The notes under the pieces are model-generated. The model was not told where the DNA came from and made no database searches. It worked only from the letters and a program-made list of their open reading frames with translations. Both the position numbers and the translations under genes were made by a program. 64,000 nt of DNA from assembly GCF_004342005.1 (NCBI RefSeq), contig NZ_SMBX01000012.1, positions 27,178-91,177 of the forward strand, given 5' to 3'. Of the stretch, positions 7,571-15,424 are shown in pieces; within the stretch, counting starts at the first letter, position 1, and the number at the start of each line of letters is the position of its first letter. The stretch is from Paracandidimonas soli (GTDB lineage Bacteria; Pseudomonadota; Gammaproteobacteria; Burkholderiales; Burkholderiaceae_B).

Positions 7571-8605
7571 TTAGCGCAACAGCTTGGCGGCGATTGCCTT
7601 CACGTCGGCTGCGGTCGTGTTGCACATGACCACCACACCCCGGTCTTGCCCGGGAATATAAGCCATGAAGCTCCGATAGCCGGCCCAGCCGCCGCTATGC
7701 GCCCATGCATCAAACTGGCCGACTGGCATGGCTTCCAGCCCGTATTGGTAGTTGATTCCATCCTGGTGGACAGAAGAGTGTTTGTTGGTCAGAAGCGAGA
7801 GAATGCTGTCCGTCCGTTTGCCAGAGGGAGAGTTGAGCGGCGTATCTTGCTGTAGATGCTGAAGCCAGGTCAACATGTCGTTGGCATTGCTGTGCACCTG
7901 ACCGTCGCCTGTTTGTTCCCAAGTGGATTCATCCAGACGGACGTTCCCGTCATCAGTCCGGTAGCCGCGGGCGAGCGCGTTGATTCCGCTGGGATAACGA
8001 TCGACGATAGTGGTTTCCGACATGTCGAGCGGTTCGAAAATATATTGCCGCGAGAAGTCAGCCAGTGTTTTTCCGCTGACGTGCTCGATGATCTGCGAAA
8101 GCAGGAAGTACCCGGTGTTGCTGTATTCGAACTGTTCGCCAGGAGGAAAGCGCAGGCCTGGCTGCTTATTGATGACATTCAGAGTTTCCTTGGAGGATAC
8201 GGTCACGCTTTCCTTGCCCATGGAGACCAAGGGGGCAATATAGTCGGGCAGCCCTCCAGTATGATGCAGGACTTGACGCAGTGTTGGAGATCCCAGAGGC
8301 GTCTTCAGCTCTGGCAGATAGCGGGACAGCGTTTGATCCAGATCGACTGCGCCGTCCTGAGCCAGCAACAGGACGGCAAGCGCTGTGAATTGTTTTGAGA
8401 CGGATGCAATGTTGAAAACGGTATGCGAATCAATCAGGCGTTCTTGCGCAATGTCAGATACGCCCCATGCTCCGGTATCGGGGCCGGTTGCCGGATGCAG
8501 TCGGGCCCAGGCGCAGCCGGGCAGCAAATCCTGTTCGGCCTGATGGCCTGCGCTTGCCGCCGTGGTTGACAGGCCGAGCAGCACGTATGCCAGAATACGC
8601 CGCAT
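7571..8605 (-). CDS. Exported beta-lactamase/DD-peptidase-fold serine hydrolase
   Basis: A 344-residue protein with a signal peptide (cleavage near STTAASAG). Class C penicillin-binding fold motifs are all present: SxxK at 68-71 (SVSK), YxN at 161-163 (YSN) and HSG at about 303 in place of KTG. Such enzymes hydrolyse esters, D-peptides or siderophore-like esters rather than beta-lactams. Its ATG overlaps the stop of the preceding reading frame (TGATG), which is the surviving 3' end of a TonB-dependent receptor gene, so it was once the downstream gene of an iron-uptake operon; an esterase acting on an imported iron chelate is an attractive but unproven role. Confidence 0.85.
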   Translation of the reverse strand: MRRILAYVLLGLSTTAASAGHQAEQDLLPGCAWARLHPATGPDTGAWGVSDIAQERLIDSHTVFNIASVSKQFTALAVLLLAQDGAVDLDQTLSRYLPELKTPLGSPTLRQVLHHTGGLPDYIAPLVSMGKESVTVSSKETLNVINKQPGLRFPPGEQFEYSNTGYFLLSQIIEHVSGKTLADFSRQYIFEPLDMSETTIVDRYPSGINALARGYRTDDGNVRLDESTWEQTGDGQVHSNANDMLTWLQHLQQDTPLNSPSGKRTDSILSLLTNKHSSVHQDGINYQYGLEAMPVGQFDAWAHSGGWAGYRSFMAYIPGQDRGVVVMCNTTAADVKAIAAKLLR

Positions 8606-9057
8606 CAGAAGCGCCCCGAGAAGGTGAGACTTGCCTGGCGACCCAGGCCATAGCCGCATGTCCACAGGGACCCGCAGCCGTTTACGTACTTTCTGTCAGC
8701 AATATTGGTGATGCTGAGCGAAAGTTCGCTGTTCTTCAGCCGTGGCGATGCTTCGGGGTGCTGGGCCAAGGCTGCAAGATAAGCCTGCTCGATCTGCTGG
8801 CGTCGGTAGCGGTCTATGACCAGGCCTTTCGCAATTTGCATCAAATGAGGGCGCGCCTGTTCGGGAGATGGCGTCTGTCCTGATACGAGGATGCGCAGAT
8901 AAGTGTCCTGCAGCAGATCCGCTGCGTGGTGCGGACAACCCAGGCGTTTTCGCAGCCAGTGATAAAGCCAGGCGCGATGGTTGCTGTAAAGCAGCTGTAC
9001 ATCCTGCCGCAGACCGGTACCGGTCTGCGGTATATCCTGCGAAGAAGGTTGGAGCAC
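8605..9057 (-). pseudogene. FecI-like sigma factor fused to the C-terminus of a TonB-dependent receptor (deletion scar)
   Basis: One open frame of 150 residues made of two unrelated pieces. Residues 1 to about 103 match an ECF sigma factor of the FecI group (LYSNHRAWLYHWLRKRLGC, then AADLLQDTYLRIL and LVIDRYRRQQIEQAYLAAL), covering region 2 but stopping before region 4, the -35-binding helix-turn-helix. Residues about 106-150 (ELSLSITNIADRKYVNGC ... LTFSGRF) are the last beta-strands of a TonB-dependent siderophore receptor, ending in the expected aromatic residue. A single in-frame deletion that removed the sigma 3' end, the anti-sigma gene and almost all of the receptor explains it. The product should be inactive as a sigma factor. 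A Fur-like box precedes it. Confidence 0.85.
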
Positions 9058-9076
9058 CGGGCCTGCCTGAAATGAA

Positions 9077-9095
9077 AATAAGAATGTGTCTTATT
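9077..9095. promoter_or_regulatory. Fur-box-like inverted repeat
   Basis: AATAAGAATGTGTCTTATT, a 7-5-7 inverted repeat 20 bases upstream of the sigma-factor start, matches 15 of 19 positions of the symmetrical Fur site AATGAGAATGATTCTCATT. It fits iron-repressed expression of the former iron-signalling locus. Confidence 0.6.
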
Positions 9096-9182
9096 ATAGA
9101 CATATGCTTTTGCAAGGTATGTTGGAAAGCCGGCTGTACTACACTGCCATATTCCCGATTTGTTGAATCATGGAGCGTCACC

Positions 9183-9629
9183 TTGCGTAAGGCTGCCGAT
9201 CGCATCCGCCATGCGATCAGTTTTGAAATCATTGGCCTGCTGCTGGCCGTCCCCCTGGGCGCCTGGGCGTTCGACAAGCCGCTGTCAGATATCGGCGTGA
9301 TCGGCGTAGTCGGCGCAACGATCGCCACCGCCTGGAACTACGTCTACAACCTGTTGTTCGACCACGCCATGCAGCGGCTGCGCGGCGGAACGCGCAAGAC
9401 GACCATGATCCGCTTCCTGCACGCCTTCCTGTTCGAGGCCGGCCTGCTGGGCATGCTGCTGCCGCTTTTCGCCTGGTATCTGAAGATCGGACTATGGGAG
9501 GCCTTCCTGATGGATATTTCCTTCTCCGTCTTCTACTTGTGCTATGCGTTCGTCTTCAACTGGGTCTACGACTGGCTGTTCCCCTTGCCAGAATGGAAAC
9601 AGGCGAGCCTCGGGGAAGCCAAGCGATAG
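9183..9629 (+). CDS. PACE-family multidrug efflux protein (AceI-like)
   Basis: A 148-residue inner-membrane protein with four predicted transmembrane helices arranged as two tandem bacterial-transmembrane-pair units: RIRHAISFEIIGLLLAVPLG with the conserved E in helix 1, AWNYVYNLLFDH after helix 2, then the repeat RFLHAFLFEAGLLGMLLPL and CYAFVFNWVYDWLFPLP. This is the PACE family, proton-coupled exporters of biocides such as chlorhexidine and of short-chain diamines. The TTG at 9183 with GGAG upstream gives the exact family length; an ATG further upstream would run into the divergent gene's promoter. A single-gene unit; substrate unknown. Confidence 0.9.
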   Translation: MRKAADRIRHAISFEIIGLLLAVPLGAWAFDKPLSDIGVIGVVGATIATAWNYVYNLLFDHAMQRLRGGTRKTTMIRFLHAFLFEAGLLGMLLPLFAWYLKIGLWEAFLMDISFSVFYLCYAFVFNWVYDWLFPLPEWKQASLGEAKR

Positions 9630-9700
9630 AATAGGCGGTTTGGAAAGCCGTCGTGCCGCGCCCTGGCGCGGCCCTACACACCAGTTTACGGATGATGCTC

Positions 9701-10735
9701 ATGGACAATCCCATTCGCCTCACGCAATACAGCCATGGCGCCGGCTGCGGCTGCAAGATTTCGCCCAAAGTGCTCGATGTGATCCTGGCCGGTAGCGGCG
9801 CGCAGAACCTGGATCCCAGGCTGTGGGTCGGCAATGCGTCGCGCGACGATGCGGCTGTGTATGCGCTGGACGAGGAGCGCGGCGTCGTTTCGACGACGGA
9901 CTTCTTCATGCCCATCGTCGACGATCCGTTCGATTTCGGCCGCATCGCGGCCACGAATGCCATCAGCGATATCTATGCCATGGGCGGCGATCCGCTGATG
10001 GCCATCGCCATTCTGGGCTGGCCGATCAACGTGCTGTCGCCCGAGGTCGCCCGCGAAGTCGTGCGTGGCGGCAGGGCGGCCTGCGACGAGGCGGGCATTC
10101 CGCTGGCGGGCGGCCACTCCATCGATGCGCCCGAGCCCATCTTCGGGCTGGCCGTGACCGGATCGGTGGAAAAGCGCTATATGAAGCGCAACGATACGGC
10201 CACGGCCGGGTGCAAGCTGTACCTGACCAAGCCCCTGGGCATCGGCATCCTGACCACGGCGGAAAAGAAGGCCTGCCTGCGGCCCGAGGACGCTGGCCTG
10301 GCGCGCGACTGGATGTGCAAGCTGAACAAGCCGGGCAGCCGCTTCGGTCGCCTGGATGCCGTCAAGGCCATGACGGATGTGACTGGTTTCGGATTGCTGG
10401 GGCATCTGGTCGAAATGGCCGATGGCAGCGGCGTCAGCGCGCGCATCAACTTCGATAGCGTGCCGCGTTTGCCCGGCGTCGACCACTATTTGGCCCAGGG
10501 TTGCGTGCCGGGCGGCACGGGGCGCAATTTCGAAAGCTACGGGCACCGCATCGCGCCCGTCGACCAGGAAAGGTTGGATCTGCTGTGCGATCCCCAGACC
10601 AGCGGCGGCCTGCTGGTGGCGGTGGATCCGGACGGCGAGGCTGTGTTCCTGAGTGCCGCCGCGGCGCTCGGCCTGGCGCTGGAGCCCATCGGAGAGATGG
10701 TGCCGAAACAGGAATACGCCGTCGAAGTCGGATGA
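9701..10735 (+). CDS. selD: Selenide, water dikinase (selenophosphate synthase)
   Basis: A 344-residue enzyme making selenophosphate from selenide and ATP. The catalytic loop reads HGAGCGCK with C16/C18 and K19, equivalent to the E. coli Cys17/Lys20 motif, so this is the cysteine rather than the selenocysteine form. Further family landmarks: [31 protein letters not shown], and [12 protein letters not shown]. The start at 9701 leaves the usual short N terminus; ATGs at 9692 and further up are possible. Its stop overlaps the start of the tRNA selenouridine synthase gene, so the selenophosphate is used at least for tRNA modification; selA/selB are not in the window. Confidence 0.95.
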   Translation: MDNPIRLTQYSHGAGCGCKISPKVLDVILAGSGAQNLDPRLWVGNASRDDAAVYALDEERGVVSTTDFFMPIVDDPFDFGRIAATNAISDIYAMGGDPLMAIAILGWPINVLSPEVAREVVRGGRAACDEAGIPLAGGHSIDAPEPIFGLAVTGSVEKRYMKRNDTATAGCKLYLTKPLGIGILTTAEKKACLRPEDAGLARDWMCKLNKPGSRFGRLDAVKAMTDVTGFGLLGHLVEMADGSGVSARINFDSVPRLPGVDHYLAQGCVPGGTGRNFESYGHRIAPVDQERLDLLCDPQTSGGLLVAVDPDGEAVFLSAAAALGLALEPIGEMVPKQEYAVEVG

Positions 10736-11844
10736 TGACACCGCATACCCCAGATACCAGTGATTACCGGGCGCTGTTTCTCAGCGGCGTCGAGCTGCTG
10801 GACGTGCGCGCGCCGGTCGAGTTCGAGAAAGGCGCATTTCCGGGAGCGGTGAATCTGCCCCTGATGGACGACGAGGAACGCAGCAAGGTAGGCATCTGCT
10901 ACAAGCAGCAGGGCCAGGAGGCGGCCATCGCCCTGGGGCATCGCCTGGTCAGCGGCGGCGTCAAGGAAGCGAGGGTGGCCGCGTGGGCCGAGTTTGCACG
11001 CTCCTGCCCCGATGGGTTCATGTATTGCTTCCGCGGCGGGCTGCGTTCGAAGATCGCGCAGGCCTGGCTGAGCGAGGCCGGCATTGCGTACCCGCGCGTT
11101 GCGGGCGGCTACAAGGCCATGCGCGGGTTCCTGATGGAGGTCATTGCGCAGGCAGCGGCGGAATGCCGCTTCATCGTGCTGGGCGGCATGACCGGTACCG
11201 GCAAGACCGACGTCATCCTGCCGCTGCCCAACGGCCTGGACCTGGAGGGGCATGCGCATCATCGTGGCTCCAGCTTCGGCAGGCATGCCACCGAGCAGCC
11301 TCCGCAGATCGATTTCGAAAACAGCCTGGCCATTGATGTGCTGAAAAAGCGGCATGCGGGAGCGTCCAGCTTCGTCGTCGAGGACGAAGGACAGTTTATT
11401 GGCCGCTGCAATCTGCCGCTGGAGCTATATCAGGCCATGAAGGAATCTCCCATCGTCTGGCTGGAGGACAGCCAGGGGAGCCGGGTGCAGCGCATCCTGC
11501 GGGATTACGTCATCGACCTGGGCCAGGAGTTTGTCGCGCTGCACGGACGGGAGCAGGGCATGCGGCTGTTCGCCGAGCGCCTGCGGACGAGCCTGGACAA
11601 TATCCGCAGGCGGTTGGGGGACCAGCGCCATCGCCAACTGAGACAGGTCATGGATGCCGCGCTGGAGGAGCAGATGCGCAGCGGCGACATCGAGCCGCAT
11701 CGGGAATGGATTCTCGGTCTGCTGGAGCAATACTACGATCCCATGTATGTCTACCAGCGCCAGCAGAAGGCGTCGCGGATCATATTCTCCGGCGACAGGG
11801 ATGCGGTCAGCGCATATCTTGTACAGAGACGCTACCTCCCGTAA
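10732..11844 (+). CDS. selU: tRNA 2-selenouridine synthase
   Basis: A 370-residue protein (also called MnmH/YbbB) that replaces sulfur by selenium, via a geranylated intermediate, in the wobble 2-thiouridine of Lys, Glu and Gln tRNAs. An N-terminal rhodanese domain ([18 protein letters not shown], active-site C99 in [10 protein letters not shown]) is followed by a P-loop domain (GGMTGTGKT, 151-159). Translation is coupled to selD through an ATGA overlap; the next ATG, three bases on, is an equal candidate. Confidence 0.95.
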   Translation: MMTPHTPDTSDYRALFLSGVELLDVRAPVEFEKGAFPGAVNLPLMDDEERSKVGICYKQQGQEAAIALGHRLVSGGVKEARVAAWAEFARSCPDGFMYCFRGGLRSKIAQAWLSEAGIAYPRVAGGYKAMRGFLMEVIAQAAAECRFIVLGGMTGTGKTDVILPLPNGLDLEGHAHHRGSSFGRHATEQPPQIDFENSLAIDVLKKRHAGASSFVVEDEGQFIGRCNLPLELYQAMKESPIVWLEDSQGSRVQRILRDYVIDLGQEFVALHGREQGMRLFAERLRTSLDNIRRRLGDQRHRQLRQVMDAALEEQMRSGDIEPHREWILGLLEQYYDPMYVYQRQQKASRIIFSGDRDAVSAYLVQRRYLP

Positions 11845-11924
11845 CGACATCCATCGCCGGGCGGAGACGCGCCGGTCGCGGGGTATAGTAGGCGGTATTC
11901 TCATCCCCGCACAGAGCCCGCGCT

Positions 11925-13025
11925 ATGCGAACTTTCATCAAGGCCGGCATGCTCGCACTGCTTGCCGCGTTGCTGATTACCGGCCTGTACCGGCCCAAGC
12001 CGCTGGAAGAGCAGCTCATGCATCTGCAGGTCGAACAGGCGATGCCGGAGTACGCCGATACCTTGTCCGATGAGCCGGCGGATCTGCAGGCGCTGTTCCT
12101 GGCGTATGCCTATGATCCTGTACTGCTGGCGAAGGCAAGGCTGGCGCTGCTGCGTTATCCGGAACTGGCCAGGCCCATTTTTCTGACGTTCGGGGACAGC
12201 ACGGATTTTCAGGATGTGCTGCGCAAGTACGGAGAGGATATCGTTCTGCCCATCCATTATTTCCTGGCGAACGAAGTCCTCACGCTGGAATGGATGCGCA
12301 GCATGAACGAGGCCGCCCGCGCCGCCTTGAATGTCTTTCGCAGCCAGCAGGAGCAAGAGCAAAATGCATCGGCCGGCAATGCCGCCGGCGGTTCGCTGAC
12401 CGCGGAGCAACGCGGCTGGTACGCCATCCAGTTTCTGGCTGCCGAAGGCTACGACTTTCTCGGCCAGTTCGTCATGGCGCCGGGCGGCGTGGTGCGCTGG
12501 GTGCAGACCGAGCGCGTGCTGGAAGGCATCAACAGTTTCTTCGCGGGAGGGCTGCGGGGGCTGGAGACCAAGGTCCGCCGGGAAGAGGCGATCGCAATGG
12601 GCGACATAGGCTGGGCCGCGGTGGACGTGGCGGTCGGCGTAAGCGCCTTCAAGCTGCTGCGCATGGGAAGGGCGGGCGCCGCAGGCGGCCAGGCCATGAC
12701 GTTTTCCCAGCGATCCGCTGCGCTTGGATCGGGATTATGGCGGGGCAGCGCGATCGGCGCGCGCCTGGTCAAGTATGGCGCTCCCGCCGTGCTGGCCTAT
12801 GTCGCCATCCAGCATCCCAGCGTCATTCATTCCTTGCTGGCCGATGCGGCGGAAAAACTGGGACTGCCTGTGGCGCTGGTACAGGTCGCGGGCTGGACTT
12901 TGCTGCTGACGCCGGTCCTGCTGGTGCTGCGGCTGCTGCTCGGACCGCTTGCCTGGGTGATGGCGGGCGTTGCCAGCCTGCTGCGCTGGGGAGTGCGGTC
13001 GGGCAGGTCGGAGTTGAGCGGTTGA
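11925..13025 (+). CDS. Membrane protein of unknown function
   Basis: A 366-residue protein I do not recognise. It starts with an uncleaved-looking N-terminal hydrophobic helix (residues 5-22), has a soluble helical region (about 25-220) containing a Gln/Asn/Ala-rich linker near 140-155, and ends with two or three hydrophobic segments (about 275-360: VLAYVAIQHPSVIHSLL and GWTLLLTPVLLVLRLLLGPLAW). The middle part (FAAGGLRGLETKVRREEAIAMGD class of helix) is amphipathic. It follows selU after 80 bases on the same strand without an obvious promoter. Coding signal is convincing by codon use; function and partners cannot be inferred. Confidence 0.7.
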   Translation: MRTFIKAGMLALLAALLITGLYRPKPLEEQLMHLQVEQAMPEYADTLSDEPADLQALFLAYAYDPVLLAKARLALLRYPELARPIFLTFGDSTDFQDVLRKYGEDIVLPIHYFLANEVLTLEWMRSMNEAARAALNVFRSQQEQEQNASAGNAAGGSLTAEQRGWYAIQFLAAEGYDFLGQFVMAPGGVVRWVQTERVLEGINSFFAGGLRGLETKVRREEAIAMGDIGWAAVDVAVGVSAFKLLRMGRAGAAGGQAMTFSQRSAALGSGLWRGSAIGARLVKYGAPAVLAYVAIQHPSVIHSLLADAAEKLGLPVALVQVAGWTLLLTPVLLVLRLLLGPLAWVMAGVASLLRWGVRSGRSELSG

Positions 13026-13088
13026 GCATATGCTTGCTTTGGCTATGGGCTCAAACCTGCGCAGCGGTACGGCTGTTCTGGGCTATGC

Positions 13089-13442
13089 TCAGTTCTGTGT
13101 CTCGAATATGTCTTCCAGGGAATCGGCAAACAGAATGCGCTCGGACCATAGCGCCAGGGTGTCGGGGTCGGCCTGCGCCAGGCGGGCATCAGCCCATTCA
13201 GGGAGTGGACCGAATTTGCGAGTGAGCATGTGCCGCAGGATGGAGAGCATGCCTTCGGTTTTGCCTTCGGCAATACCCTCGGCTTTTCCACGAGCCAGAA
13301 AATGGCGTTCGATACTTGTGACGAATGGCATGTTTCTCTCCTCGCTCATGGACTGCATGGCCTGTATGAAGGCTTGTTCCTGCTCGGGCGGCAGTATCAG
13401 CATCCAGTCGATCAGACGGAATGTGGATAGTATAGCGTCGTG
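13089..13442 (-). pseudogene. C-terminal remnant of an Rpn-family (recombination-promoting nuclease) protein
   Basis: About 117 codons in frame with, and directly after, a transposase fragment. The sequence (MLILPPEQEQAFIQAMQ, then ARGKAEGIAEGKTEGMLSILR and LTRKFGPLPEWADARL) is the Lys/Glu/Gly-rich tail typical of Rpn/PD-(D/E)XK putative transposase-nucleases. The N-terminal nuclease domain is missing, replaced by IS sequence. The continuous frame could still give a chimeric protein, but neither half keeps its active site. Confidence 0.75.
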
Positions 13443-14035
13443 AGAATAGTGAATCAGGCCGTCGGCCTGACTGGGGCGACGGTCGTACACAGCTTGCTCA
13501 AGCGCATCCAGAACGAAGTCCGTCGTCATGCTGCTGGAGGCGCGCCAGCCGACAATCCGTTTGGTATAAGCGTCGATAACAAAGGCCACATACAGCCATC
13601 CTTGCCAAGTGGAAACGTAGGTGAAATCCGCTACCCAGAGCCGGTTTGGACGATCCGCCTCGAAGTGGCGCCGTACCAGATCTTGCGGACAGGCCGCTGC
13701 GCTATCGGGCACCGTGGTGCGCACGCGCTTGCCACGACGCACCCCTTCAATGCCCAAGTCGCCCATCAGACGTTCGACCGTACAGCGCGCCACGTGAATG
13801 CTCTCGCGATTCATCTGCTTCCAGACTTTGCGGGCTCCGTAGACACAAAAGCTCTGCTCCCAGACTCGATAGATCTGGGGGCGCAGTTGTTCGTCCTTCT
13901 GGGCTCGCTGACTACGCAGTTGTGGTTGCCGACACCGGGCGGCGTAGCGCCTGTAGGCTGACGGGGCGACCTGCAAAACCTTGCAGATCGGCTCGACCCC
14001 GTACAGTTCCATTCGGTAATGAAATTATTGATCAT
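13443..14035 (-). mobile_element. IS3-family element fragment (orfB, both ends lost)
   Basis: About 190 codons of an IS3-family OrfB integrase: YGVEPICKVLQVAPSAYRR, ARCTVERLMGDLGIEGVRRG, and the first DDE aspartate in LWVADFTYVSTWQGWLYVAF. It stops at GLIHYS, just where the second catalytic Asp (HHSDxGSQY) should follow. At the other end an in-frame TAA sits five codons before the first Met and orfA is absent. No terminal inverted repeats are visible. The element is therefore dead; the 3' half was lost when it joined the Rpn remnant. Confidence 0.85.
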
Positions 14036-14048
14036 GGTCAATAATTGA

Positions 14049-14110
14049 AAATTTCTAATTATTGGTTTGCTATTGCTGGCTGGATGCAGTAAAGGGAATT
14101 TAAACGCAAG
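14049..14110 (+). other. Possible lipoprotein signal-peptide remnant beside the IS fragment
   Basis: Directly next to the IS edge one frame reads KFLIIGLLLLAGCSKGNLN, a well-formed lipoprotein signal with lipobox LAGC, but a TGA takes the place of a start codon and the following codons make no recognisable protein. The stretch 14036-14160 is AT-rich compared with its surroundings. It may be the 5' stump of a gene cut by the insertion; it may also be chance. Nothing else is seen up to 14237. Confidence 0.25.
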
Positions 14111-14237
14111 ATGTTTTTTCCGGCGTGTGTATGAATGGTATATAAATAATTGGATGGATCCCGTTCTGGAGAATAGGTGTGCCGCCGCCCGGCAAGCCTG
14201 CGGGGCGGGGTCAGGCGATCATCGCTTCACGCGGCAA

Positions 14238-15383
14238 TCACGAAAACGCATCGATACCGGTCAGGTGGCGTCCGATGATGAGCTGGTTGATCTGCGTCGT
14301 GCCGTCCGGGATGGTCAGCATGCGCGCGTTGCGGAAGTGGCGCTCGGCGGGGAACTCCTTGGTCAGGCCGAAGGCTCCCATGACCTGTATGGCCTTGGAA
14401 GTGACGCGCTGGGCCGCTTCCGTCGTGAAGGACTTGGCGATGGACGCCTCGACGTCGCAGCGCTTGCCGCTGTCCAGCATCGAGAGCGCGCGATACACCA
14501 GGAGCTGGGAAGCGGAGATGTCGGTTGCCATTTCGGCCAGCATGGCCTGCACCAGTTGATGGCCGGCGATGGGCTTGCCAAACTGCACGCGGTCCTTGGC
14601 GTAGGTGATTGCGTCCTGGAGGGCCGCCTGCGCGATGCCCAGCGCCAGGCACGACACGAAGCACCGGGAGCGGGCGAAGCCTTTCATGGCTTCGCGCATG
14701 CCGGCGCCCACGCCGCCCAGGAGGTTCTCTTCCGGCACCACGACGTCGTCGAACAGCACCTGGCACATGGGCCAGCCGTTCAGGCCGAGCTTGCCGATGT
14801 CCGTTGCCTTGAAACCGTGCTCCTCGCGATCGACCAGGAACATGGAGAATTCGTTTTCGCCGGTGCGTGCGACCACGGTCACGACATCGGCCACAGTAGC
14901 GTTGGACGTCCACATTTTCTCGCCGGAGATCCGGAAGTACTTGCCGTCCCTGACCGCCAGCGTGCGCATCTCCCGCACGCTGGAGCCCATGCCGGGTTCG
15001 CTGATGGCCGAGCAGCCTATCATTTCTCCGGTCGTCAGCTTGGGGAGATAACGCTCCTTGATCGCGTCCGAGCCGTTCTGGAATATCTTCAAGGCGGCGC
15101 CTTCCGCGACCCATGCCAGGCCGGCCACGTCGGGCGAGACCTTGGCCAGTTCTTCGAACAGCAGTCCGCTGGTCAGGAAATCGAGCCCGACTCCGCCGCC
15201 TTCTTCGGGCACCCAGCCTGAGCCGACGCCATATGGCGCCATGATTTGCATGACTTCAAGCGCGGCATCCCGCGAGAACGGTTGATCCTTGAAATCCTTG
15301 GCTAGGGGGGCGATGTCGCGCTGCACCAGGCGCGACCAGCCATCCAGCGCCATCCGCTGTTCTTCTTCCAGTTCAAAGTTCAT
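14238..15383 (-). CDS. Acyl-CoA dehydrogenase
   Basis: A 381-residue flavoenzyme of the acyl-CoA dehydrogenase family: N-terminal helical domain, FAD-binding CSAISEPGMGSS (about 145-156) and MWTSNA, beta-domain, and C-terminal helices with RVQFGKPIAGHQ and the GAFGLT segment. It oxidises an acyl-CoA to the enoyl-CoA, passing electrons to ETF. The usual catalytic Glu in the YEGT motif is replaced by Asp (PDGT, D360), so chain length or base position may differ from medium-chain enzymes. It starts 41 bases after the flavoprotein gene and likely shares its message. Substrate unknown. Confidence 0.9.
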   Translation of the reverse strand: MNFELEEEQRMALDGWSRLVQRDIAPLAKDFKDQPFSRDAALEVMQIMAPYGVGSGWVPEEGGGVGLDFLTSGLLFEELAKVSPDVAGLAWVAEGAALKIFQNGSDAIKERYLPKLTTGEMIGCSAISEPGMGSSVREMRTLAVRDGKYFRISGEKMWTSNATVADVVTVVARTGENEFSMFLVDREEHGFKATDIGKLGLNGWPMCQVLFDDVVVPEENLLGGVGAGMREAMKGFARSRCFVSCLALGIAQAALQDAITYAKDRVQFGKPIAGHQLVQAMLAEMATDISASQLLVYRALSMLDSGKRCDVEASIAKSFTTEAAQRVTSKAIQVMGAFGLTKEFPAERHFRNARMLTIPDGTTQINQLIIGRHLTGIDAFS

Positions 15384-15424
15384 GAGCTGCTTGTCTCCAA
15401 AGTGAATGAGGATGGATGCCGGTC

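Noticed and set aside
9701..10735. Possible selenocysteine codon in selD
   Set aside because: The active-site motif HGAGCGCK is coded entirely with Cys; there is no in-frame TGA.
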